From: Bacteroidota bacterium
Lineage (GTDB): Bacteria > Bacteroidota > Bacteroidia > Chitinophagales > Chitinophagaceae
NCBI GenBank assembly: GCA_947462495.1
Contig: CANHOY010000027.1
Location: 1 to 13,802 of the forward strand
DNA length: 13,802 bases
Direction of reading: 5' to 3'
Under the pieces are notes generated by a model that made no database searches, was not told where the DNA came from, and worked only from the letters and a program-made list of their open reading frames with translations. Both the position numbers and the translations under genes were made by a program. This document shows, in pieces, positions 1 to 8,400 of the stretch (within the stretch, counting starts at the first letter, position 1; every line of letters starts with the position of its first letter).

Positions 1-57
1 TCGGCCCATACTACTCAGACAAAAGAGATACAAGTGCCAACTTTTTTCTAGTATTTC

Positions 58-732
58 TTACTCACGAATACTTTTAAAAACTAGATCTTCTAGATATTTA
101 ATTATTTCAGATTCATTTTTAGATTTTGAGAAATCTGTTAGTGATGGCAAATGATTCATAAAAAAGTTTTGAAGATGTGCCATTTCAAATATAGTTGATG
201 CAAGTGAATGTGGGTATTTATATTTAGGATTACATTCTAAAATAATATCACCTATTGCATTGCACAAATCTTTATAAGGTTGAAAAAATTGTTGTTTATT
301 GTCTTTTCCCACATGATTGGTTAAATAGGCTTTAGAACCTTCTGAAATAAGAATTTGATGTAATTGTGATTCGTCCACATGCCCAGTAGTGATATCATCT
401 TCAACATTGGTAGATAACAGTTTAATGACTTTCTTTAATTTAACAATGGGGTCTTTTATATTGTTGGTTTGATAGTTCAATTGAAATTGAATCCACCCCC
501 AATACCAAGATATAATGTACACTAATAGTTTATGCTTATTTTCAAAATACCTATAAACACCCGCTTCAGTAGTGCCAATAGATTCTGCCAATTTTTTAAA
601 TGTAAAAGCTTCAAATCCATTATCATGAATAAGTTGAATACTATGTTTAATTATATTTTTGCCTAACTCCGACTGCTCAGGGTCCCTTATATATAGGGAA
701 GGGTTCATTTTTATTTGCAATTCTAGCTTCAT
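58..732 (-). CDS. TetR/AcrR-family transcriptional regulator
   Basis: This is a predicted DNA-binding repressor of 224 aa, a usual length for the family. The N-terminal helix-turn-helix lies at about residues 25-70 and contains the family pattern TFKKLAESIGTTEAGVYRYF followed by ENKHKLL. The rest (about 75-224) is an all-helical ligand/dimer domain without recognisable specificity. The start at 732 is the longest; a second Met at residue 9 (position 708), just before NPSLYIRDPEQ, is an equally reasonable start. The gene diverges from the SulP/DUF2490/carbonic anhydrase operon, with a 116-bp gap to the preferred SulP start, so by the usual TetR arrangement it probably represses itself and that operon. 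The inducer is unknown; bicarbonate, pH or another anion would be guesses. Family assignment is firm and target assignment is inferred from position only. Confidence 0.93.
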   Translation of the reverse strand: MKLELQIKMNPSLYIRDPEQSELGKNIIKHSIQLIHDNGFEAFTFKKLAESIGTTEAGVYRYFENKHKLLVYIISWYWGWIQFQLNYQTNNIKDPIVKLKKVIKLLSTNVEDDITTGHVDESQLHQILISEGSKAYLTNHVGKDNKQQFFQPYKDLCNAIGDIILECNPKYKYPHSLASTIFEMAHLQNFFMNHLPSLTDFSKSKNESEIIKYLEDLVFKSIRE

Positions 733-848
733 AGGTTAGGGAATTTCCCCATTTTTCACAAAAATAGTTAAAATATTTACAATTATTTATGATAGTATTA
801 CTATTATTTAAAATAATATTACTATTTTTGACCTGTAAAACCAAAATT
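733..848. promoter_or_regulatory. Divergent promoter/operator region between TetR and SulP genes
   Basis: This short divergent intergenic region holds two boxes fitting the Bacteroidota -7 consensus TAnnTTTG. TATTTTTG lies at 823-830 on the plus strand (toward SulP), and the same octamer lies at 759-766 on the minus strand (toward the regulator). No convincing -33 TTTG at the canonical spacing was found for either. Between and over them is an imperfect palindrome centred on 810 (arms about 792-809 and 811-828, core ATTATTT-A-AAATAAT). It contains a direct repeat, TATTACTATT, at 796-805 and 817-826, 21 bp apart or about two helical turns. The second copy overlaps the plus-strand -7 box, where a repressor would block transcription. 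That TetR binds here is inference. Confidence 0.5.
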
Positions 849-2396
849 ATGAGTCAAATGAATCTTTTTAAGCATGTAAAAAATGATCTACCCGCTAGTA
901 TCGTAGTATTTTTTGTAGCCGTACCGCTCTGTTTAGGCATTGCACTGGCTTCAGGTGCCCCATTATTTGCGGGTATCATTGCTGGTATTGTTGGAGGTAT
1001 AGTTGTCGGAGTGGCCAGTGGATCTCCATTAGGGGTAAGCGGACCTGCGGCAGGTTTGGCCGTAATTGTTCTAACCTCCATTGCGACCCTGGGTGGTTCC
1101 TACCAGGCCTTTTTAACAGCAGTGGTTTTGGCTGGTATTATTCAATTAGCCTTAGGATATGCTAAAGCTGGCTTTATTGCCTATTTCTTTCCCAATTCAG
1201 TCATCAAAGGGATGCTTACAGGTATTGGGCTATTGATTATATTGAAACAGATACCTCATGCATTAGGCTGGGATAAAGATGTGGAAGGAGATGATGCTTT
1301 TTTACAAGCAGATGGTCAAAATACTTTTTCTGAAATAGCTAAAGCATTTGAATACATAACACCCGGTGCTTTAGTCATTGCAGGCGTTTCTCTTGCCATA
1401 TTAATTTTATGGGATACGGTGCTTACGAAAAAGCATAAAATATTTCAACTCATTCAAGGGCCAATTGTTGTAGTGGTATTAGGTATACTTTTTAATCTTG
1501 CTTATACAAATGGAATTTTACCTTTTAGTTTGAATGCAAAACAAATTGTTTCTGTCCCAGTGCCCAATTCTATAGCAGACTTTTTAGGGCAATTCACCTT
1601 CCCAGATTTTTCAGCAATTAAGAACTTTGAAGTTTGGAAAATTGCCATTGTATTAGCCATAGTGGCTAGTTTGGAAACATTATTATGTGTGGAAGCTACT
1701 GATAAATTGGATCCAGATAAAAGAGTTACGCCTACCAATAGAGAATTAAAAGCGCAAGGATTGGGTAATATTATATCAGGATTAATTGGAGGGTTGCCTG
1801 TTACTCAAGTGATTGTAAGAAGCTCTGCAAATATCAATTTTGGCGGTAAAACAAAATTATCTGCCATTTTGCATGGTGTATTTTTATTAATCAGCGCTAT
1901 ATTTATAGCGAGCTTGTTAAATTTAATCCCATTAGCTTCCTTAGCTGCTATACTTTTAATGGTGGGATATAAGTTAGCAAAGCCAAGTTTATTCAAAGAA
2001 ATGTATAAGCTAGGTTGGGAGCAATTTATTCCATTTACAGCCACAGTGGTTGCGATTCTTGCAACCGATTTATTAAAAGGAATTACTGTGGGCATCTTAT
2101 TTGGAATATTTTATACACTAAGGCATAGTTATCGAAATTCGCATTATGTTAAAGATATCGTTAGCGATCAAAATGGTAAAACGGTGCATCACTTGGTGCT
2201 TGCTGAAGAAGTTTCTTTTTTCAATAAGGCAAGTTTGATAAATACATTTGATGCTATACCTAATAATAGTAAAGTGATCATTGATTGCACCAATTCTAAA
2301 TCAATCGCCTATGATATCATTGAAATAATTAAAGATTTTGAGTTAAATGCAAAAACAAAGTTAATCGAAGTCGAGAAAATTAATTTCAAGCCATAA
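849..2396 (+). CDS. SulP-family inorganic anion (probably bicarbonate) transporter
   Basis: This is an inner-membrane SulP/SLC26-type anion transporter, 515 aa from the start chosen here. Visible hallmarks are the N-terminal amphipathic stretch and first membrane segment (DLPASIVVFFVAVPLCLGIA, 13-32), the SGPAAG motif (65-70), the SLETLLC segment with Glu276, the GGLPVTQVIVRSSANINFGG region (314-333), and many further hydrophobic helices up to about 425. In the cyanobacterial bicarbonate transporter BicA the position near Glu276 is a sodium-binding Asp; Glu occurs in DauA and SLC26 members, so the coupling ion is open. The C-terminus (about 447-515) resembles a STAS domain but is short. An in-frame ATG at 789 would add 20 hydrophobic residues, but it lies upstream of the putative operator and -7 box, so 849 is preferred; 858 is also possible. 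The downstream carbonic anhydrase argues for bicarbonate over sulfate. Confidence 0.92.
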   Translation: MSQMNLFKHVKNDLPASIVVFFVAVPLCLGIALASGAPLFAGIIAGIVGGIVVGVASGSPLGVSGPAAGLAVIVLTSIATLGGSYQAFLTAVVLAGIIQLALGYAKAGFIAYFFPNSVIKGMLTGIGLLIILKQIPHALGWDKDVEGDDAFLQADGQNTFSEIAKAFEYITPGALVIAGVSLAILILWDTVLTKKHKIFQLIQGPIVVVVLGILFNLAYTNGILPFSLNAKQIVSVPVPNSIADFLGQFTFPDFSAIKNFEVWKIAIVLAIVASLETLLCVEATDKLDPDKRVTPTNRELKAQGLGNIISGLIGGLPVTQVIVRSSANINFGGKTKLSAILHGVFLLISAIFIASLLNLIPLASLAAILLMVGYKLAKPSLFKEMYKLGWEQFIPFTATVVAILATDLLKGITVGILFGIFYTLRHSYRNSHYVKDIVSDQNGKTVHHLVLAEEVSFFNKASLINTFDAIPNNSKVIIDCTNSKSIAYDIIEIIKDFELNAKTKLIEVEKINFKP

Positions 2397-2397
2397 A

Positions 2398-3087
2398 ATG
2401 TTCATGATGAAGCGAGCTATTTTACTGGTTGGATTAATGGGGTTAATCAATAATGCAGTAATTGCTCAATCCAATAATTCTGGTACTTGGCTTGTTTACT
2501 TTGGTAATCAAAAAATAAATGATCAATGGAATATTCAATCAGATTTTCAGTATCGTGATTATCGTTTTCTTGGGCAAAGAAATCAATTTTTAGCCAGGGC
2601 GGGTTTGGGTTATAATTTAAAAGCGCAAAATCATAATTTGCTTTTAGGCTATGCCTATATTGCCACAGATGCTTATGACGAATTAGATATTAATACAAGT
2701 ACTAAAATTGAAAACAGAATTTATCAACAGTATTTGTATAAAAATAAGATCGGGTCGAATTCATTAATGCATCGATTTCGATTGGAAGAGCGTTTTTTCC
2801 CAAATGAATTTGGCTTAAGAGGAAGATATTTTATTTCTTTTCAAAAGCCTTTATGGAATTTCAAAGGTAAAAATAATACATATCTATCTGCATATAATGA
2901 ATTGTTTATTGATATCAAAGGTGCTCAGTTTGATAGAAATAGATTTTATGCCGGGTTGGGTTTTGGCATTAATGATTATGTGAGGGTTGAAACTGGGTAT
3001 ATGATTCAGGCGCAAAAAAATATTACTAGAGGGCAGCTTCAAATAATATTGTATAACAACTTGCCATTTAAAAAAAATAAAAAATAA
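2398..3087 (+). CDS. DUF2490-family putative outer-membrane protein (carbon operon)
   Basis: This is a 229-aa exported protein of the DUF2490 family, whose function is not established. Residues 1 to about 23 form a signal peptide (basic start, hydrophobic core LLVGLMGLI, AIA-Q-like cleavage). The mature part has short alternating hydrophobic/aromatic strands separated by polar turns (WLVYFGNQKI, WNIQSDFQYRDYRF, RFRLEERFF, FYAGLGFGI), typical of a small beta-barrel. The RFRLEERF motif and the periodic Tyr/Phe are common in this family. ATGs at 2398, 2404 and 2407 are alternatives; the last gives the cleanest signal peptide (MKRAILL). It starts 1 nt after the SulP gene and ends 5 nt before the carbonic anhydrase gene, so it is surely cotranscribed with them. 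A porin-like role letting bicarbonate through the outer membrane is a guess. Confidence 0.85.
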   Translation: MFMMKRAILLVGLMGLINNAVIAQSNNSGTWLVYFGNQKINDQWNIQSDFQYRDYRFLGQRNQFLARAGLGYNLKAQNHNLLLGYAYIATDAYDELDINTSTKIENRIYQQYLYKNKIGSNSLMHRFRLEERFFPNEFGLRGRYFISFQKPLWNFKGKNNTYLSAYNELFIDIKGAQFDRNRFYAGLGFGINDYVRVETGYMIQAQKNITRGQLQIILYNNLPFKKNKK

Positions 3088-3092
3088 CTAAT

Positions 3093-3716
3093 ATGAAAAC
3101 ATTAACAAAAGAAATGCAAACCGCTATTTCGCCAACTATGGCTTTAGGCCTTTTAAAAGAGGGCAATAAGCGTTTTGTAAATAATTTAAAAATAAATAGA
3201 AACTTATTACAACAAGCCAATGAAACTTCAAATGGACAACATCCTTTTGCCGTTATCTTAAGTTGTATTGACAGCAGAACCTCAGCTGAATTAATATTTG
3301 ACCAAGGATTAGGTGATGTGTTTAGTGTCAGAGTTGCAGGAAATATTGTAAATGAAGATATTTTGGGTAGCATGGAGTTTGGATGTAAGGTAGCAGGTGC
3401 AAAAATTATTGTTGTTTTAGGACATACAAAATGTGGCGCCATAAAAGGGGCTTGTGATAATGTTGAATTAGGCAATTTAACAAGTCTAATTTCTAAAATT
3501 AAGCCAGCGGTTGATCAAGAAACGACCACTACGAAAAATAGAGATTCTAGCAATTCAGCATTTGTAGAAAATGTGGCCGAATTAAATGTAAGTTTATCTG
3601 TTAAGAATATTTTATTAAAGAGTCCCATTTTAGCTGAAATGGTCAAAAATGATGAGATTGGAATTGTTGGAGGGGTGCATGATATTAGTTCTGGTGAAGT
3701 GAAGTTTTTTGAATAG
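3093..3716 (+). CDS. Beta-class carbonic anhydrase
   Basis: This zinc enzyme interconverts CO2 and bicarbonate. The 207-aa length and the motifs fit a beta-carbonic anhydrase. Cys58-Ile-Asp60-Ser-Arg62 supplies the first zinc ligand and the Asp/Arg dyad; His111 and Cys114 in GHTKCGAI complete the zinc site. The RVAGNI segment (80-85) and GGVHDISSGEV near the C-terminus are also typical. No signal peptide is seen, so it is predicted to be cytoplasmic. It is the last gene of the operon with the SulP transporter, which fits hydration of CO2 or handling of imported bicarbonate for carboxylation reactions and pH balance. All expected catalytic residues are present. The residue pattern supports beta class clearly; the physiological direction cannot be read from sequence. 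Confidence 0.96.
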   Translation: MKTLTKEMQTAISPTMALGLLKEGNKRFVNNLKINRNLLQQANETSNGQHPFAVILSCIDSRTSAELIFDQGLGDVFSVRVAGNIVNEDILGSMEFGCKVAGAKIIVVLGHTKCGAIKGACDNVELGNLTSLISKIKPAVDQETTTTKNRDSSNSAFVENVAELNVSLSVKNILLKSPILAEMVKNDEIGIVGGVHDISSGEVKFFE

Positions 3717-3778
3717 AAATATACATTGATACTATGTAAGTTAACCACTTACTTTATTAATATATTACTATTTGAAAA

Positions 3779-3815
3779 TGAAGGACTTACGTTAAATCGT
3801 AGGTCCTTCACTTTT
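3779..3815 (+). terminator. Rho-independent terminator after the carbonic anhydrase gene
   Basis: This is a 13-bp stem with one T-G wobble (arms 3779-3791 and 3798-3810, arm core GAAGGACTTACG), a 6-nt loop TTAAAT and a trailing CTTTT. It lies 62 nt past the carbonic anhydrase stop and probably ends the SulP operon. A smaller perfect 6-bp hairpin, GTAAGT/ACTTAC with a 5-nt loop, sits just upstream at 3736-3752. Confidence 0.85.
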
Positions 3816-3901
3816 CTGTAAGAAATATTTTCTTTTGATACTGATTACGAATAATTAAATTTAATGTTAATTAGTGATAAACTTTTTGATATAATTCTTG
3901 T

Positions 3902-3909
3902 TAATTTTG
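3902..3909 (+). promoter_or_regulatory. Possible -7 box for the efflux operon
   Basis: TAATTTTG matches the Bacteroidota -7 consensus TAnnTTTG and lies 22 nt before the ATG of the small exported protein, which would leave a short leader. A TTTG at 3885-3888 lies only 13 nt upstream, closer than the usual spacing of about 19, so the promoter call is tentative. Nothing else was recognised between the terminator and this box. Confidence 0.3.
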
Positions 3910-3931
3910 ATGAACTATCGACTTCTAAGTT

Positions 3932-4249
3932 ATGACTACTTTTAGGCAAAGTTTTATAAGGATTATTTTTTTTCTAATGAGTATTCAGCTAATACATCTA
4001 GGATCGGCCTTGCCCTTAATTTTAATGAAAGCAGCCCCCATTTCTCAAATGTTATCTGATGAAGACAATGGTGCTGAGCAAACGGAATCTCAAAGTTTTT
4101 CTAAAGTGGTAGATCAAGAAACGATTGCTCATTTTGATTTTTCTATTTCCAATTTGACACTTGTAAAATTTATACATTTCAATTCAAAGTATAAAGTACT
4201 CTTTCATCCCGAATTTACTACGCCTCCTCCTAAGTATTTATTGACTTAA
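3932..4249 (+). CDS. Small exported protein of unknown function leading the efflux operon
   Basis: I do not recognise this 105-aa protein. The N-terminus has basic residues (Arg5, Arg10) followed by a hydrophobic run (IIFFLMSIQLIHLGSALPLILM) fitting a signal peptide or single membrane anchor. Then comes an acidic/polar stretch (SDEDNGAEQTESQ), a hydrophobic middle (FDFSISNLTLVKFIHF) and a proline-rich tail, TTPPPKYLLT. It has no cysteine and few histidines, so it does not resemble the Cys/His-rich metal-binding peptides sometimes found before metal efflux genes. It lies 59 nt before the adaptor gene on the same strand with no terminator between, so cotranscription is likely. It may be a periplasmic accessory or sensor peptide of the pump, but nothing in the sequence proves that. 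The reading frame, signal-like start and position make it a believable gene. Confidence 0.6.
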   Translation: MTTFRQSFIRIIFFLMSIQLIHLGSALPLILMKAAPISQMLSDEDNGAEQTESQSFSKVVDQETIAHFDFSISNLTLVKFIHFNSKYKVLFHPEFTTPPPKYLLT

Positions 4250-4308
4250 TATTTTTAAGTTACCAAGGCCGTATCAATTTCTTTTTAATCAAAAAAAATA
4301 GCAAAACA

Positions 4309-5400
4309 ATGTTGAGAAACACATTGATTTTGAGCATTGGATTTTCATTCTTAATGATGTCCTGCTCAGACAAAATAGTAAAAAATAAAAAACAAACCTT
4401 CTTAGTAGTCCATCCAATTTTTAAAGACACTACCTACGAAAGAGCCTATTCGGCTACAATTAATTCTTTTCAAAATGTAGAAATTAGAACTAAGGTGAGT
4501 GGATTTATAGAAGAGATATTTGTAGACGAAGGGAAGAGAGTAAATAAAGGACAATTGCTGTTTAGATTAAACAGTAAAGAATTTGAGCAAATAGTTCATA
4601 AAGCAGATGCAGCTTTACAAACTGCCATTGCAGAATTGCGTGCTACAGAAATTGAAGCTGAGAATACAAAAAAATTATTCGATAAAAATATTGTATCTAA
4701 ATCAGAACTTGACTTAGCTACTACTAAAGTGAATATAAGTAAAGCAAAATCGAATGAAGCAAGGGTGTTAAAAGAACAAGCTTTATTACATGTTGAATTT
4801 TCAAAAATTAAAGCACCTTTTGATGGAATCATTAACCGAATTTCTAACAAAAAAGGTAGTTTGGTGAATGAAGGGGCTTTGTTGACCTCTATATCCAATA
4901 ATGAATCTGTATTTACCTATTTCAATGTTTCCGAAATTGATTATTTGGATTATATACAGTCTAGTAATAAATCAAATTATGTAACACTCGTGCTTGCCAA
5001 TAACACAATTTATCCTTTCAAGGGAATAATTGAAACAACTGAAACCGAGTTTGATAAAACGACAGGTAATATTGCATTTAGAGCAAAGTTTGCTAATCCG
5101 GAAAAATTATTAAAAGAAGGAGGGACAGGTAAAATTTTAGTAAAGAAAAATTACAATAATGCCATTCTTGTTCCACAAAAGTCAAGTTATGAAGTACAAG
5201 GCAATATATATGTATATGTTGTAGATGCAAATAACAAAGTAAGTTCAAGAAAAATAAATCCTATTATTAGAATTAATAATTTTTATGTTTTGAATGAAGG
5301 GTTTGGTAAGATGGATAGAATAATTTATGAAGGAATTCAAGCAGTTAAAAATGATGAGATCGTGGAAACAAAATTGATTAGCATCCCTGCATTTAAATAA
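4309..5400 (+). CDS. RND efflux periplasmic adaptor (membrane fusion protein), lipoprotein
   Basis: This protein bridges the inner-membrane RND pump to the outer-membrane channel in the periplasm. It has 363 aa and a lipoprotein signal with lipobox LMMSC, so Cys19 is the predicted lipidated residue. Domains in order: the first half of the lipoyl/biotinyl-like domain (about 57-90, with VSGFIEEIFVDEGKRVNKGQ), an alpha-hairpin coiled coil (about 91-162), the second lipoyl half (about 166-197, IKAPFDGIINRI and GSLVNEGALL), a beta-barrel domain (about 200-285, including the family segment TGNIAFRAKFANPEKLL at 252-268), and a membrane-proximal domain to the end starting near ILVPQKS. It lies 16 nt upstream of the pump gene. 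The AcrA/MexA-like architecture points to drugs or other small organic compounds; the substrate cannot be told from this gene. Confidence 0.93.
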   Translation: MLRNTLILSIGFSFLMMSCSDKIVKNKKQTFLVVHPIFKDTTYERAYSATINSFQNVEIRTKVSGFIEEIFVDEGKRVNKGQLLFRLNSKEFEQIVHKADAALQTAIAELRATEIEAENTKKLFDKNIVSKSELDLATTKVNISKAKSNEARVLKEQALLHVEFSKIKAPFDGIINRISNKKGSLVNEGALLTSISNNESVFTYFNVSEIDYLDYIQSSNKSNYVTLVLANNTIYPFKGIIETTETEFDKTTGNIAFRAKFANPEKLLKEGGTGKILVKKNYNNAILVPQKSSYEVQGNIYVYVVDANNKVSSRKINPIIRINNFYVLNEGFGKMDRIIYEGIQAVKNDEIVETKLISIPAFK

Positions 5401-5416
5401 TAATAAAACCTAGTGA

Positions 5417-8400
5417 ATGACACTAAAATTTACACATAGGCCGGTTTTATCAATAGTGATATCCGTCTTTATATTATTGCTAGGTATTATTGCATTGGTG
5501 CAATTGCCCATTACGCAATTCCCTAATATTGCTCCCCCAGAAGTAACGGTAACGACCAAGTATACTGGTGCCAATGCGGAAACCTGTGTAAAAGCAGTTG
5601 TAACGCCTTTGGAAAGGGCTATCAACGGTGTGCCAGGAATGTCATACATGTCATCCGTTTCAGGAAACGATGGCACAAGTGTTATCAATATTGTATTTAA
5701 GTCTGGAACCGATCCTGAATTAGCCGCAGTCAATGTTCAGAATAGAGTATCTTCTGCGCTTGATGAATTACCTCAAGAGGCTGTAAAAGCTGGGGTAATT
5801 GTAGAGAAAGTTCAAAATAGTATGTTGCTTTATTTAAACTTATTAAGTAATGATACTAGTATAGACGAAAAATTTTTATACAACTTTGCAGATATTAATA
5901 TTTTACCTGAATTAAAAAGAATTGAGGGGGTCGGTTTTGCAGACATTATGGGTATGCGCGAATATTCGATGCGTATCTGGTTGAATCCAGTTAAAATGCA
6001 TGCATACAACGTTTCTAGCCAGGATATAATCAATAGTTTAAAAGAACAAAATATTGAGGCAGCACCTGGTAAGGTAGGGGACGCTTCTGGTAAGCAACCA
6101 CAATCTTTACAGTATGTATTGAAATACATTGGAAAATTTAATACCGAGGAACAATATCAAAATATTATTATCAAAAATACGCCTGACGGCGCTTTGTTGA
6201 AACTGAAAGATGTAGCTGAAGTTGAATTAGGCTCTCAAGAATACGACGTCATTTCCAAAGAAAATGGCAAGCCATCAGCGGCTATTTTATTAAAGCAAAG
6301 ACCTGGGACCAATGCAAATCAAGTAATTGGCAATATCAAAAAGCGTATGGATGAGTTGAAGAAAGATTTTGCTGCAGATATTGATTACACAGTAAGTTAT
6401 GATGTGTCTAATTTTTTAAATGCATCTATTAAAGTGGTTTTAAAAACACTTTTGGAAGCCTTCTTGCTAGTGTCTTTGGTTGTGTTTATTTTCTTACAGG
6501 ATTGGCGCTCTACGCTCATCCCTGCTTTAACAGTACCAGTTTCATTAATTGGCACATTCTTATTTATGCAATTTTTTGGATTTTCACTTAATTTGATTAC
6601 ACTTTTTGCCTTGGTTTTAGCAATTGGAATTGTGGTGGATAATGCAATAGTAGTTGTTGAAGCGGTTCATTTTAAAATGGAAAAATTTCACATGAGCCCT
6701 GGTAAAGCAACAGATCATGCAATGAAGGAAATATCTGGTGCCATTATTGCAATTACATTGGTCATGTCAGCAGTGTTTATTCCAGTGGCATTTATCCCAG
6801 GGCCAACCGGTATATTTTACAAGGAATTCTCTTTAACAATGGCAGTGGCCATTGTATTATCTGGAGTGGTAGCGCTTACATTGACACCTGCATTGTGCGT
6901 TATATTATTAAAGCCACACGACAAGGAGGCTCAACCTAAAAACATTTTATATCGATTCCTTGGTAGTTTTAATAAAGGGTATGATCAAGTTGAAAATAAA
7001 TTTCAAATTTTAATTGGTAAAGTTTCAGGAAAAAGAATTTTTATTTACGGATCACTTATTGTGTTTTGTTTCTTTACAGGGTTGTTAGGCAAATTGCTGC
7101 CCAATGGATTTATTCCAAATGAAGATCAAGGTACAATTTATGCCAATGTAACTGCACCATCCGGAGCGACTTTAGAAAGAACCGAAAAAGTGGTGGATGA
7201 AATTCAAAAAGTGGCCAATGATTTGAATATGGTTTCTTCAGTTTCTACATTGGCTGGTTTTAATATATTGACAGATGGAACTGGAGCTAATTTTGGAATG
7301 AACTTAATAAGTTTAAAAAATTGGGATGAACGAAAATTAACAGATCAAGAAATTATTGATTTATTAAAAGAAAAAACCAAATATATTAAAGATGCCAAAA
7401 TAGAGTTTTTTACACCGCCTCCAGTGCCAGGATATGGTAATGCGAGTGGTTTTGAATTAAGGTTGCTAGATAAAACGGGAAAGGGTGATTTAAAGGCATT
7501 TGAAAAAGTCACCAATGAATTTGTAGTTGAATTAAATAAACACCAGGCATTAACCAACACTTATACTTCCTTTGATGCTTCTTTTCCGCAATACATGGTT
7601 AATATTGATTATGCTAAAGCTGCTCAAAAAAATGTTATTGTAGATGACATATTAAATAGTCTTCAAACATTTTTAGGAAGCGATTATGCAACTAATTTTA
7701 TTAGATTCGGTCAATTGTATCGTGTAATGGTACAAGCGGCACCTGAATTCAGGGCACATCCGGAGGATATATTAAAGTTAAATGTAAAAAATAGAGATGG
7801 AGAAATGGTATCTGTTTCTAATTTCTTAACAATAGAGAAGATGTATGGGCCGGAACAAGTTACCAGGTACAATATGTATCCATCGGCAATTATTAATGGT
7901 GAACCAGAGAAGAAATTTAGCAGTGGGCAAGCAATTGAAGCAATTAAACTAACAGCCCAAAATAAATTACCTAAAGGGTATGCGTATGATTGGGCAGGGT
8001 CTTCCAAAGATCAAGCAGATCAAGGCAATGAATCTATTTATATTTTCATGATTTGTTTATTATTCATTTATTTATTGCTCTGTGCTCAATATGAAAGTTT
8101 CTTATTGCCTATGCCAGTAATTCTTTCCTTGCCTTCAGGGATATTGGGTGCATTTGGTTTCTTATATCTATTTGGACTTGAAAATAACATCTATGCACAA
8201 ATTGCAATTATCATGCTAATTGGTTTATTAGGAAAGAATGCCATTTTGATTGTGGAATTTGCCACTTTAAAACAACGAGAAGGTAAAACACCATTAGAAG
8301 CTGCCATTGAAGCGGCAAGGGTAAGATTGAGGCCAATTTTAATGACTTCATTTGCATTTATAGCAGGGTTGATTCCTTTACTATTTGCTAGTGGTGCAGG

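Noticed and set aside
1..57. Possible ends of neighbouring genes: a short open frame on plus (stop at 49-51) or an ATG on minus at 7-9
   Set aside because: Too short to recognise; several frames are open over this length, so neither can be supported.
789..848. Longer SulP start at 789 adding 20 mostly hydrophobic residues
   Set aside because: It would translate through the palindrome and the plus-strand -7 box, and SulP proteins normally begin with a short polar stretch before the DLPA segment; ATG at 849 fits better.
3513..4124. 13-bp identical sequence GATCAAGAAACGA at 3513-3525 and 4112-4124, both encoding Asp-Gln-Glu-Thr
   Set aside because: Both copies lie inside coding frames of unrelated proteins, with no flanking similarity; most likely chance.
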